Counted from the first letter of the stretch, positions 1 through 8,920 are shown. The stretch is DNA of 14,551 nt from Funneliformis mosseae (GCA_910592005.1 CAJVPP010002517.1:1-14551); one strand, 5' to 3'. Notes: a model not told the origin generated them from the sequence alone. Program-made: numbers and translations.

Positions 1-37
1 TTTTTTTTTAAAAAAAAAAAAAAAAAAAAAAACTTAC

Positions 38-259
38 ATGAGATATTGAATATAAAATCTCCGCCATAGAAACATACTTAATTAAACGAAGCGAAATTCT
101 ATTTGAATAACTTATTTTTTTAACTTGAAGCGAGATTATAGTCGTCAAAACAAGTGTCGAGCATAGGATTGAAATGAAATTAAAGACATAATTTATGATA
201 TATAAATTATTTTGACGTGTCGCTTCGCTATAAGTCACTATTGTTTGATCTTTATCCAT
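38..259 (-). CDS. GPCR-like multi-pass membrane protein, first exon only (partial)
   Basis: The reading frame starts at an ATG (259-257) and gives 74 residues up to a strong splice donor, CAT|GTAAGTT, with the exon ending at 38. The intron (poly-pyrimidine on the minus strand) runs off the left edge. An 18-residue polar N-terminus with NN and T/S residues is followed by a hydrophobic helix (about residues 19-44, YIINYVFNFISILCSTLVLT), a basic loop with the motif NRISLRLI, and the start of a second helix (KYVSMAEILYSISH). A short outside tail, TM1, basic loop and TM2 is the start expected of seven-helix receptors of the cAMP-receptor/Git3-like kind, which are numerous in Glomeromycotina. Family assignment is inference from topology and style. 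Any other polytopic membrane protein is possible, since TM3-TM7 lie outside the window. Confidence 0.5.
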
Positions 260-1346
260 GTTGTCCGGTAGATAATGATTATAAATTATTAATTACTTTT
301 TATTTTTTTTTATTTTTTTACCGAATACTCTCCACTAAAAAGAAAGTTGTTACGAGTATTTCAAATACTTCGAAATTTCAACATAGCGTTAAAGATCAAA
401 CAAGCAGAAGAAATAAATTCATTTATGCATTTGATGAGATGTGGAATTTAAAGTGACGAGAAATTCTACTTAAATACAAAAAAATCAGTACACATAATGT
501 TTTCATAATTTCGTATTGACTACAAAAAAAGCTCATTTTAGAAAAAGGTTTTAGATGATGATCACCATGCGAATGCAATATTCCCTTATAAGTCAAATAA
601 TAATTTAAAAAGAAAAATAAGAAATTTCCTTATTTAAAGTAAATCAATGATTTACAAAATTGGCAAAGCGAATTACGTACGCAAATCTTTTTCTTAAAAA
701 GCAACACGTAATTTAATCTTTAACCATAATCGAATTAGGGAGACTTTCCCATTTTCAATCAATCATGCTATATTTATGATCGTATATTGAATGATGTCCC
801 ACGTGTAGTTTAAAATTTTATGGAATTCCGACGTTCAGAAATATGACCATGATAAAGAATTCCATTTATTATTCTTCTTTATATATTGTAGTGTGACCAT
901 CAAGTTGACTGAAATTGGACTTTTCTTCCAGACGAAGTGGTGCAGAAAAAAAAGTGAAGATTAAGGATGTGTTGGTAGAGAACTAAAAACCTTTAATCGT
1001 CGTCAAATAGATAATAACTCAATAATAAAAGGGTAATTAGAATAATAGTTCACAGAATGTAAACTTCCGAATCATGTCATTTCAATGATCGATTAAATGG
1101 CACATTATCATCATTTAATTTTGAATTACTGTATCATTAGATTACATTCCGTTAGTCAATGAACTTTGTAAATTATACGTTAAAGAAGATCACGATCTGA
1201 GCTGGTTGATGAATAAGTCATAGTAAATAATTAATTTATCGTTTTTTATTATTATTGTTCATTTACTTTCTAACTTACAAATTATTATGATCAATTAAGT
1301 CATTCGAATGATTTTTTTCATCGAAAAGTATATTATTCGAAAGCAA
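260..1346. other. Intergenic region, no convincing gene
   Basis: No frame with exon-like character and matching splice signals was found here. A plus-strand frame at 217-456 opens across the start of the receptor-like exon and continues into AT-rich DNA; it has no supporting signals, although its 3' half (about 340-456) is less low-complexity than its surroundings. The stretch must hold the promoter of the minus-strand gene at 38-259 and otherwise looks like ordinary AT-rich spacer. It ends at the MITE insertion site. Confidence 0.4.
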
Positions 1347-1354
1347 TGGGTACG
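1347..1354. repeat. Left 8-bp target-site duplication of the hAT MITE
   Basis: TGGGTACG lies directly before the left TIR and is repeated exactly at 1695-1702. Removing one copy plus the element restores a plausible empty site, GCAA-TGGGTACG-CTTAACG. Confidence 0.85.
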
Positions 1355-1694
1355 TAGAGACTGGACTCGTATTCGTTTTAACTCGAGTTAGAATTCGAGT
1401 TGACTCGAGTTAAACCTACTCGAGTCAATTTCAAATTTATGCTATATTTTATAAATAGCATGTAATTTTTTTCTTAAACTGCATTTATTAGCAATTAACA
1501 TTTATTATATAATCATTGAATAAAATTTTTTTTTAAAAAAAAATTCTTTTAGTTCGGCCCCAAATTATCACAAAATTTTGGCCCGCATTGTACTTTTCCG
1601 GCCCGCATTATGACTTTAACTCGAATTTTCCAACTTCGAGTACTCTTCGAGTCAAAAATTTCTTGACTCGACTTTGACTCGAGTCCAAACTCTA
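1355..1694. mobile_element. hAT-type MITE, 340 bp, non-autonomous
   Basis: The element is bounded by an exact 8-bp direct repeat, TGGGTACG, at 1347-1354 and 1695-1702. Its ends form an imperfect terminal inverted repeat: TAGAGACTGGACTCG on the left and, read inward on the other strand, TAGAGTTTGGACTCG on the right (13 of 15 match). An 8-bp target duplication with TIRs beginning TAGNG is the classical signature of the hAT superfamily. Both subterminal regions (about 1355-1430 and 1615-1690) carry many copies of ACTCG/CGAGT, often as the palindrome ACTCGAGT, the usual arrangement of hAT transposase binding sites. The centre is AT-rich with three GGCCCG-like boxes (1556-1610). No transposase frame exists; the minus frame at 1549-1740 simply reads through the right end. 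It must be mobilised by an autonomous element elsewhere. Confidence 0.85.
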
Positions 1695-1702
1695 TGGGTA
1701 CG
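1695..1702. repeat. Right 8-bp target-site duplication of the hAT MITE
   Basis: TGGGTACG follows the right TIR immediately and matches 1347-1354 with no mismatch, which suggests a fairly recent insertion. Confidence 0.85.
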
Positions 1703-2174
1703 CTTAACGTTACGTTATACTCACAAAGTTTGTGCGACAATTACATTTTCATTACTTATTTTTTATTTTATTTTATTAATGTTGTTTCTTCAAAAGTACG
1801 GAAAAGCTTGCCACCAAAGATCAAACAACAGATAGGAATTTGACAACTAAAGTGGTATATGGCATCAATAATTACGTAATAAATTGTACAAAAATTGGGT
1901 CACAATTTTTCATAATAATCATCCAGGGTCGAATATCTAATAAACAATTAATTCAAAATATAAATCCTTTGTAATTGAAATCGCGACTAAATGTTTGGTT
2001 AATTATCTCTCAAAGATTTTTCAAAATAATCTTTTCTTTGTAAGCAAGGTATGAAACATTCAATATTTTGAGCGCGTTTAAATTAATATATTTATATACA
2101 GCAAGGAAATTATTTTATGCAGCATAATCTAAATTTTAATACTTTAAATAAATCGAAATTAAATTATTTAAATA
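1703..2174. other. Spacer downstream of the propeller gene, nothing seen
   Basis: AT-rich spacer between the MITE and the stop codon of the minus-strand tectonin-like gene. It should contain that gene's 3' untranslated region, but I see no clear AATAAA on the minus strand close to the stop and no coding frame. Confidence 0.4.
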
Positions 2175-3177
2175 TCAAACATTAAAATAAATTTCATCAT
2201 CATCAACATTATTCATTAAACACCAAATTTCATCTTTTTCATTAATTCCCCAGACATTACCTTCGGGACTAATTGAAACATGCTTAAGTAGTCCACCTTC
2301 GATCATTTTCCAATCCCCATTTTTCCATAGGAATACTTCATGTTTATGATTGATTCCTATAACATGACGAATCGATGCAACTTTAATTTGAATAAGATTC
2401 CCGTTAATTGAATCCCTTATAAACATGAAAGGAAAATTAGATGAAATAAAGGATTATACCATTTTTTTTTTTTTTTTGAAAGAAAAAAAATTAAATAAAA
2501 TAAAAATTTACCAGCCTTCACCATTCCATCGAAAAATTTCATGATTAGCATTTACCCCCCAGCAAGTTCCATCCGCTGCAACAGAAACTTGAGAAAGATT
2601 ACCGGGAGCTTTTTAAAGATAACATATGTATATTTATCGTTAGAATATCTTAATGGAGTTATTTTAATAATTATTCCTCATGATAAATACCTTGAATCCA
2701 AACGTTACCTCTCCTATAAAAAACTTCATCTTTTGAATTAATTCCCCATATATTATTTTCATCACCGACAGCAATTTGTTTTAAAAATCCGTCAACTCTC
2801 ATCCTATCAAATTGATTTTAATGTCAAATTTTTTTTTTTTTCATAAGAGAAAATAATCTCTAAATTGATACATACCATTTACCATCAATTCCACCCACTA
2901 GTCTGTAAATTTTATGATCTTTAGTGGTACACCAAATACTATTATCAGCGCCAACAGCAAGACTTGAAGCTAGTACTCCTTTTGCATGTAACCAAGATTT
3001 AATGTTCCACTTGAAAACCTAAATAATTTATTTAACCATCTTATTCTTTTTTACTTCATTAAAATTACTTGCTAAAATTGTTTGATTATTTACCTGACAA
3101 TCATCGATTCCCCATAATTCTGATTCAGAGCCGATATCAAGTAGTTGTAAAAATCCGTCAATTTGTTTCCAACTCAT
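2175..3177 (-). CDS. Tectonin / tachylectin-1-like six-bladed beta-propeller protein, 225 aa, five exons
   Basis: Exons (minus strand) are 3177-3094, 3018-2876, 2803-2691, 2608-2512 and 2415-2175; the introns are 75, 72, 82 and 96 bases, all GT...AG, and the phases join perfectly to a 225-residue protein. Six tectonin repeats can be read, each with a core like W-x3-G-x-L-x-Q-[IV]-x-V-G-x(D/E)-x-x-[IVC]-W-G-[IV]-N. The second core Trp falls at residues 22, 57, 95, 130 and 201, while the fifth repeat has Gly-Ile-Asn (166-168) without the Trp. Clear examples are FLKQIAVGDENNIWGIN and NLSQVSVAADGTCWGVN. Length and repeat number match tectonin I and tachylectin-1, which are about 220 residues with six repeats. 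No signal peptide or membrane segment is visible, so a cytosolic or unconventionally exported lectin-like protein is expected. Known relatives bind bacterial lipopolysaccharide or phosphorylated/methylated glycans, or act as scaffold propellers (TECPR proteins); the ligand here cannot be told from sequence. Confidence 0.87.
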
Positions 3178-3913
3178 TCTTTACATATATAAGAATAATC
3201 AAAATAATGAGAGAGAAATTTAAATTGGACATTTCCGTTAAACGTTACAAAAATTAAATCCCTGGTAGGATTTCGTGTAACAATAATTTTAATGATTATA
3301 CTGACAATACTAAATCATATGATACGTAACGTGATATATTGCAGATTGATTATTTAAAAGTAATAATTAATATAATAATATAAAATAAAAACTGTTTATA
3401 GTTCGGCCAGATAGGATCAATGCCGATTTTATTGTACCAATATTAATTTTGAATATCCAATATCAAGTATAATATTAAAATTATTTATATATTATTTTAT
3501 ATGATTATTATACATATTATAATAATTTTTATGTATAAAATGAGCATTTGCCAATATACCGGATTCTAATAATTTTAAATTTCTCAGGTTTCAACTTAAT
3601 TATTAGAATTCAAAGGCGTATTTGAAACATTTTGATGATTGGATTGTTTTAATACTAAAAAAAATATTTTAATAAATTTTTAATACAATTATTATTGTAT
3701 AATAAAATAATACTTATCTTCTTTTTGCAGTTAAAAATATTAATTTGTTCTTTATTTTTGTCTGTTGAATTATATTAAAGTTTATTAGAGAAACATTTTT
3801 TCAGATACTAATATATTTTGTAATTATTTATATTAATTGATTAATATTAAAAAATAGCAAAAAAAAAATTTCAAAGAACTTGTATTTTTTTTTTTGTGAA
3901 TTTTATTTGCTAT
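3178..3913. other. Region upstream of the propeller gene, promoter not resolved
   Basis: No coding frame with exon signals is present. The first few hundred bases must contain the promoter of the minus-strand propeller gene. The only structured feature noticed is an inverted repeat at 3563-3609 (listed separately). From about 3640 onward the sequence becomes increasingly AT-only. Confidence 0.35.
3563..3609. repeat. Inverted repeat, 12-bp arms
   Basis: ATTCTAATAATT (3563-3574) and its exact reverse complement AATTATTAGAAT (3598-3609) flank a 23-base spacer. In DNA this AT-rich, 12-bp arms containing a C/G pair are somewhat above chance but not proof of function. It could be a remnant of a small transposon. 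Confidence 0.4.
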
Positions 3914-4096
3914 ACAGATGAGGGACGAAACCCCTTAATAACAGTCGAAACTTAGATGAAACTATATTAAAATCATAATAAGGGATTCGACGAAACCCAT
4001 TCGATACGACGAAAGCCGAAACTGTCGAAACTATATTAAAAACATAGAAAAGGGTATGACGAAATTATTTTGAGGAGGTTTTGGCAGGCATCTATA
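3914..4096. mobile_element. Possible MULE-type MITE remnant, about 183 bp
   Basis: A 9-bp direct repeat, ATTTGCTAT (3905-3913 and 4097-4105), brackets a stretch that is clearly richer in G and C than its surroundings. The left end ACAGATGAGGGACGAAACCC and the inverted right end ATAGATGCCTGCCAAAACCT match at 13 of 20 positions. A 9-bp target duplication is typical of Mutator-like elements. Inside, a block starting GAAACTATATTAAAA occurs at 3958 and again at 4027, followed each time by a similar AAGGG...GACGAAA tail, so there is a degenerate 69-bp internal duplication. The TIR is weak, so this may instead be an unrelated small repeat. Confidence 0.4.
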
Positions 4097-4105
4097 ATTT
4101 GCTAT

Positions 4106-6480
4106 CAAAGTTATTATATTTAGTTATTGCTGATCATAAGAAAGAACATAAAATTAAACATCTTAACCTAATCTATAATGAAATTGATATTTAACTCTTT
4201 CTATTTACATAATTTATAATTTTTCTATTATTAATATCAATTTTTATCATAATAATTATAAAATTAATGTAACTTAAATTTATTTGTTTCTTCTTCTTCT
4301 TAGAAATAAAAATTAAGTTCAGTATTAACTGGTCATAAAATAATAAATCTATAATAATTATTTACTAAAATAAAGTTATTTAAAAAAGTTAACTTTCCTT
4401 CTTTTTTATAATGACTAATATTTACTCTTTAACTGTCTTTAATCTAAAAATTCAAATATCATAATCTCTATTAAATCTTTTTAAAAATTATTTATCATTA
4501 AGTATAAATGTTTTTCACTATATAATCTAAGAAAAATTGCACTTTAAAAAAAACTTTGATATAATAATCTTCTTAAATACTATTATTCATTTTTTATTGA
4601 TTAATAATTTATATCATTTTATCAATTATTACATTTATAATTTTATATATTAGCAATAATTTTATTAGAATTTAAAATAAAGAAAATTTTAAAGAAGATT
4701 TTAATAAAAAATTTAAGATCTATTTGGCTTTTTATTAATGACAGAAAAATGTATTAGATTTTTAGATTTATTTAAACTCAAGATCTGAAAAAAGCTTAAT
4801 TTTTTATTAAAACTTTTCATAAATTTAAAACTGAAATTCTTATTAAATATCAATACCTTTAATATAATTATTAATTAATTGTTATAACAGTTATTTAAAT
4901 AGAATTTACTAAGATTTCTTAATTATTTTATTATTTTATTATAATAATAAATTATAATAATTATTAATCTAACTTATTTTGTGTTACAATTTCTTTAATA
5001 GTTTAATAAATTAATATATTTTTAATAAATTTATCTAATTTTAGTAAAAACTTTAATATTTTTTTGCTTATTAAAATTTCTTAAAAATTTTACATATTTA
5101 TGAAAGATTGTAATTTTAAATAATTAAAAAGATACAAATAACAAATAAATATTATAATATATATAAATATAATATTATCATAACTGTTTTTATTATCTTT
5201 TAGCATTTTTGTGATATTTTTTTTTAAAATGAAATTAGTTTATTTTTAAAGAAAAAAAAAAAAAAAAAATATTTAAAATCAATGTAAGTTAAAATATGTG
5301 ATGAATTAAGATAAAATATTCTAAAATAGAGCTAATTTTTATTAAAATAATTATTAAATATAAAGTAAAAAAATAGTTTATTATAAATTTAATTTTTTAA
5401 TTAATAATATAATTTCAAAAATAAATATATTTTAAAAATAAATAAAATAATTATTAAAATATAAAGTAAAAAATTATTATGTTAACAATAGTTATTTATA
5501 AGATAATTTAATAAATTTATCAATTATAAAAATAGTAATATCTGAAAATTTTTACAATAATAATTTTTTGAGTATATAATTTGTTTCAGTAAAACAAATT
5601 AATAAAAATTTTTAATTTTTTCTTTTCTTTTGATTTCACTTAAATATTTTTATATAAGATATCTATTTACTTTAAAATTGAATAAATATATAATTAATTT
5701 TTATTATACTTATATTTTAAATTTAATAATACTTTCAAAAACTATTTTTAAATTTAATTAATATAACAAAATAACTTATAATTCTTAATAAAATAAATAT
5801 TTATAATAAACATTTATTGAAAAAATTTTTTAATAAATTAAAATTTTATTGTATTTTTAATTTGTTTAAAAATATAATTTTTTAATAATTATTTATGTAA
5901 TTATATAAGAAAAATAGTAATTAGTTATAATAATAATAAATTACATAATTATTAATATTAAAAAATTAAAAAATCTAAAATTAAAGAAACTAATATTAAA
6001 GATAAATTATATTAAAATAATATTGCTAATAAAAAAATAAAAAATGTTAAAAGTTTAATTAGAATTTTAATTATTCTCTAAAATCTTTGAAAAAATTTAA
6101 TTATTATAATAAATAAAAAAAATTAATTAAAGATAAAATTAAAAAATAAATTATATATTATTAATTAAATAATAATTTAAATATAAACTTATAGTTTATT
6201 AAATATTTATACTCGTAATTGTATACATTTTATAAATTAACTAAATATCAATAATTCTACAATATAATATTATTTTAATGAACTTTATTAAAGAAGTTCT
6301 TGATTTCTTTAATATAAAATTTTTTATTTTATATACAATACAATACTTTTATTTATATAAATAAATAATATTATAGAATTTATATTATACTAATTTTGTA
6401 AAAGTTATATTTGTAAACCTTGTAATGGTTCTACTAGATGGTATAAGCATGTTATTTGATTCTTAAACATAATTTTTAAC
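4106..6480. other. Extremely AT-rich block, about 2.4 kb, no gene
   Basis: The composition is almost pure A and T with stop codons in all frames every few codons, and no open frame of 60 codons occurs. I found no transposase, rRNA or tRNA pattern. A short near-repeat (AATAATTATTAAATATAAAG near 5346 and a slightly altered copy near 5448, about 103 bases apart) is the only structure seen. The block ends abruptly around 6480 where the duplicated P/Q array begins with much higher GC. It is probably old, decayed repeat or spacer DNA. Confidence 0.5.
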
Positions 6481-6487
6481 AATTTAT

Positions 6488-6690
6488 ATCGACTCAAAGT
6501 TGATCAGTTAACTTACATATGCTGTGCTTAATTGTTAACGCTTTACAATTTTATCGTCGTCAGGCGAGTAGTAATTATTTTCTAAACAAATCAATTTAAT
6601 ATTTAATGTTTCATAAAATTTGGAAAGAAGTGATGCTTTCAATCTGATACTTTGAAGTTCTTTTCGCACATAAAAAATAAAAAGGAATAT
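6488..6690 (-). pseudogene. P1: decayed partial copy of gene P
   Basis: This stretch aligns with 8280-8660 (gene P2). A 49-bp block (6568-6616) is identical to 8366-8414 and covers the P intron and the start of exon 2 (residues ENNYY). P1 is broken in several ways. About 170 bases of exon 1, including the start codon, are missing between 6665 and 6675 relative to P2. A small deletion removed the exon 1 splice donor (GACGGTATTGAGAGC in P2 is reduced to GAAAGC). Exon 2 reaches a TAA after about 17 codons and homology stops near 6488, where the AT-rich block begins. It is a relic from the outermost unit of the tandem array. Confidence 0.7.
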
Positions 6691-6833
6691 TACGCCTTAT
6701 GATCATTTTTTTTTTAAAAAAAAAAAAGTTACCCATCAAAAAAATTTTTTTTATTGATATCATATCATAATAATGGACGAAATGGTTCAGAATATTAATT
6801 AAATTTTATAATATAATAATTTAAATTAAAATA

Positions 6834-6869
6834 TAAATAAATCGTTAATTATGAATTTTGAATCGGTCA
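6834..6869. promoter_or_regulatory. Perfectly conserved 36-bp non-coding block, copy A
   Basis: This stretch is identical to 8885-8920 although both lie in the spacer between the divergent P and Q genes and the surrounding spacer is barely alignable. It starts TAAATAAATCG and ends TTGAATCGGTCA. Identity limited to this block suggests a protein-binding or promoter element shared by P and Q. Confidence 0.45.
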
Positions 6870-6992
6870 TGAATTGCTAAATTTAGTAATATTCGATGTT
6901 GGGGATTTTTTCCATTTATAAAGGACATGAAGGATAAATAAATAACGATGATACCTCAAAAATAACAAATTTAATTCATTTCTTATGCTTTC

Positions 6993-7025
6993 CATGTATT
7001 TATCAATGACGGGATACAAACTCGG
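6993..7025. promoter_or_regulatory. Perfectly conserved 33-bp block upstream of Q1
   Basis: It runs from CATGTATTTATC to TACAAACTCGG and is identical base for base to 9113-9145 upstream of Q2. It lies 38 bases before the Q1 start codon position. The distance to the ATG differs between copies (82 bases at Q2) while the block itself is unchanged, as expected of a promoter element. Confidence 0.5.
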
Positions 7026-7062
7026 TAAGCTTATTCTTTATCTTTTATCGAAACCAAGCAAT

Positions 7063-7819
7063 ATGGAATTTTATGAATGGATCATTGTCCTTGACAATAA
7101 CATTTTTTCATCATTTCATTAATTTCGGTAGTTTTGATTGCACCACCTATGACATCTGTTATTTTGATGTTCTGGAACCGCAATGTTTTTACAAGTATTT
7201 GGATCGTGTTTGGATATATAGTATTCCACTGGCGGGTCTTCATAAAGAAATATTTACAGACGTGATCCTTTTAGTATCACTCATTTATTCAGTTTCCTAA
7301 TAAATTTTTTTAATGATTCACTTTATTTTTATTATAGGAATTTGTGAGATAACAATGAGTGAATATTGTTCTGATTAGAAATCGAGAATTATAGATACTG
7401 GATTGCAGAAAAAGTTGTGACAGGCTACGCGTACTGGCCATTACCTCTGTGAATATGATAATGGAATGGTAGATTTTAAGCCAGCTTCGGGGTGGAAAAT
7501 GATAAGAAGACAAGAACGATAGACGAGGGCTTATGGAGCTGGAGTACGTGTAATTGAAAGGCGAATAGGTTTTGTAAATAATCAAATTAAAAGGTTGGTA
7601 ATCTATTTTATTAATATTATTAATATTATTATTTGAAACATTATACTACATTGTTAACATCAGATTTCGAATAGAAATATTTGATGAGAGAGATCCTTTC
7701 TGAAAGCAATCATATATCAAGAAGCAAAATACCATATATTATATTACGGCTAGCTGGTCTGTCTACTTGACCGGATATTGGATAATACATTTGGAAATTT
7801 TAGACCAACATGCCGTTAA
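7063..7819 (+). pseudogene. Q1: decayed copy of gene Q
   Basis: It aligns with Q2 (9228-10108) along the whole length, including the intron positions and a GTATCA donor. It is not functional. The first exon is shifted out of frame shortly after the ATG and has lost about 27 bases near 7171. In the frame of the soluble domain there are in-frame stops at 7418-7420 (TGA), 7520-7522 (TAG) and 7701-7703 (TGA). The last exon has further deletions. Conserved phrases such as YLCEYDNGMV and AYGAGVRVIERRIG are still readable. The 75-codon plus-strand frame at 7073-7300 is only a shifted reading of this relic. Confidence 0.75.
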
Positions 7820-7935
7820 TTTTAAAACTAACGTTTAAACTTATACGAGATATATATAGCAACGCTTATCTTTTATTTATTTGTTTGTTTTTTCATTGTA
7901 AACATTTATTATATACATAAAAGCAAGTTACTGTA

Positions 7936-7954
7936 CATTATACGAAGTATAATG
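7936..7954. terminator. Perfect hairpin in the 3' flank of P2
   Basis: CATTATAC-GAA-GTATAATG is a perfect 8-bp inverted repeat with a 3-base loop, 40 bases beyond the P2 stop codon, so it would fold in the P2 transcript. It may help 3'-end formation or mRNA stability; no classical AATAAA is needed to explain it. The inner part resembles half a loxP site, which I regard as coincidence. It is not conserved downstream of P3. Confidence 0.3.
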
Positions 7955-7993
7955 AATTACATTTAATATTTAAATGGTAATTGCTTCATAATT

Positions 7994-8631
7994 TCAGAAT
8001 AATCTAGTCCCCATATTCTCTCCAGCGAACATTATATCTGGAAGGTCTTCGTCTTCTCGATAAGTCCATTTCTCAATACAATTAACCGTGATTAAACAAT
8101 CCGGATGGTTTTCGTTCCACCACGAAACGAATTTTTCAGGAGTAGTTAGCCCTCTTGCCTTGAGATTAAACATTCGCTTTGGGTCCGGAAATTTACCACT
8201 ATCTTTGTACCATCTCTTGATAGATACTTGTATGTTGGAATGAAATTGAACAGTTAATCTAGCAATTTTTATAGAATCAAAGTTGATCATTAACTTACAA
8301 AGGTTGAGCTTAATTAATAACGCTTTACTTTCTTCGGTGTCAATAATATCGTCGTCGTTAGGCGTGTAGTAATTATTTTCTAAACAAATCAATTTAATAT
8401 TTAATGTTTCATAATAACTTGGAAAGAAGTGATGCTCTCAATACCGTCAATCTGATACTTGGAAGTTCTTTCAACAAATTCTTTATAGCCTTGTTCATCA
8501 GGAAAGTCCTGAATATAGCCTTGTTTCAGAATAGAGTCCTGAAAATCTTTAATGCCTTGTACATCAAGAATAAAGTGTTCTTCCAGAGGAGAGTTCTGAA
8601 CAGATTTATTTTCGATTTTGGTTACGTTCAT
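7994..8631 (-). CDS. P2: hypothetical protein, 190 aa, two exons, intact copy of the P family
   Basis: Exon 1 is 8631-8445 and exon 2 is 8379-7994; the 65-base intron has the donor GAC-G|GTATTG and the acceptor TTGTTTAG|AA, and the phases join to give ...KYQIDENNYYTPND. I start at the first real ATG (8631). I do not recognise the family. The N-terminal part is acidic and contains three spaced copies of a QG[IY]xxF-like phrase (residues 25-30, 37-43, 47-52). The C-terminal part holds WYKDSGKFPDPK, a basic stretch around RMFNLKARGL, a Trp pair (SWWNENHPDC) and an acidic segment YREDEDLPD. No signal peptide or membrane helix is present, so a soluble intracellular protein is likely. It is divergent to Q2 with about 600 bases between the start codons, and is flanked by relics P1 and P3. 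The phrase WYKDEGIFPDPK in P3 shows which segment is best conserved. Confidence 0.65.
8380..8444 (-). other. P2 intron, conserved against P1
   Basis: The 65-base intron runs from GTATTG to TTGTTTAG. Its 3' half and the first codons of exon 2 form a 49-bp stretch (8366-8414) identical to 6568-6616 in the dead copy P1. Splicing is needed because exon 1 otherwise meets a stop at 8401-8403 and exon 2 lies in another frame. Confidence 0.6.
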
Positions 8632-8884
8632 TGTGTGAAAATTCGCACAAAAAAGAAAGGGACGCTTATACAATTAGTAATTATATTAAAAAAAAAAAAG
8701 GATTACGCCATGTGATCATCATTATATGATATTTTTTTAAAAAAAGTTACCTAAACAAAATTTTTTTTTTTTTTTTTAAACTTTTCTTTGATATCATCAT
8801 ATCATAATGAGATAGTTTAAAAAAGGTTCAGAATATTAATTAAATAGAATATTGATTTAGCCATTTAAGAAAAAATTAAAAATT

Positions 8885-8920
8885 TAAATAAATCGTTAAT
8901 TATGAATTTTGAATCGGTCA
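8885..8920. promoter_or_regulatory. Perfectly conserved 36-bp non-coding block, copy B
   Basis: It is identical to 6834-6869. It lies between the divergent starts of P2 (8631) and Q2 (9228), about 255 bases upstream of P2 and 308 upstream of Q2, so it could serve either or both genes. Confidence 0.45.

Noticed and set aside
217..456. Plus-strand frame of 79 codons near the left edge
   Set aside because: It starts inside the receptor-like minus-strand exon and has a low-complexity Phe/Leu middle; no splice or promoter support.
1549..1740. Minus-strand frame of 63 codons
   Set aside because: It reads through the right end, TIR and target duplication of the hAT MITE; it is not a transposase.
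4106..6480. AT block as inserted mitochondrial DNA
   Set aside because: No tRNA, rRNA or mitochondrial protein frame is recognisable; composition alone is not evidence.
7310..7585. Minus-strand frame of 91 codons
   Set aside because: It is antisense to the Q1 relic and mirrors the equivalent antisense frame over Q2; both arise from Q codon composition.
7934..7950. Sequence resembling half a loxP site (TACATTATACGAAGT)
   Set aside because: Only one arm and part of the spacer match, no second arm exists and there is no phage context. The local hairpin explains the symmetry.
8314..8353. Possible 40-base intron in P2 exon 2 starting at GTAAGTTAATG
   Set aside because: The only nearby acceptor gives an intron shorter than any other here and would break the frame; exon 2 is open without it.
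8404..8715. Plus-strand frame of 103 codons
   Set aside because: It is antisense to P2 exon 1 and runs into a low-complexity lysine tail. The minus strand has start, intron phases and paralogue support.
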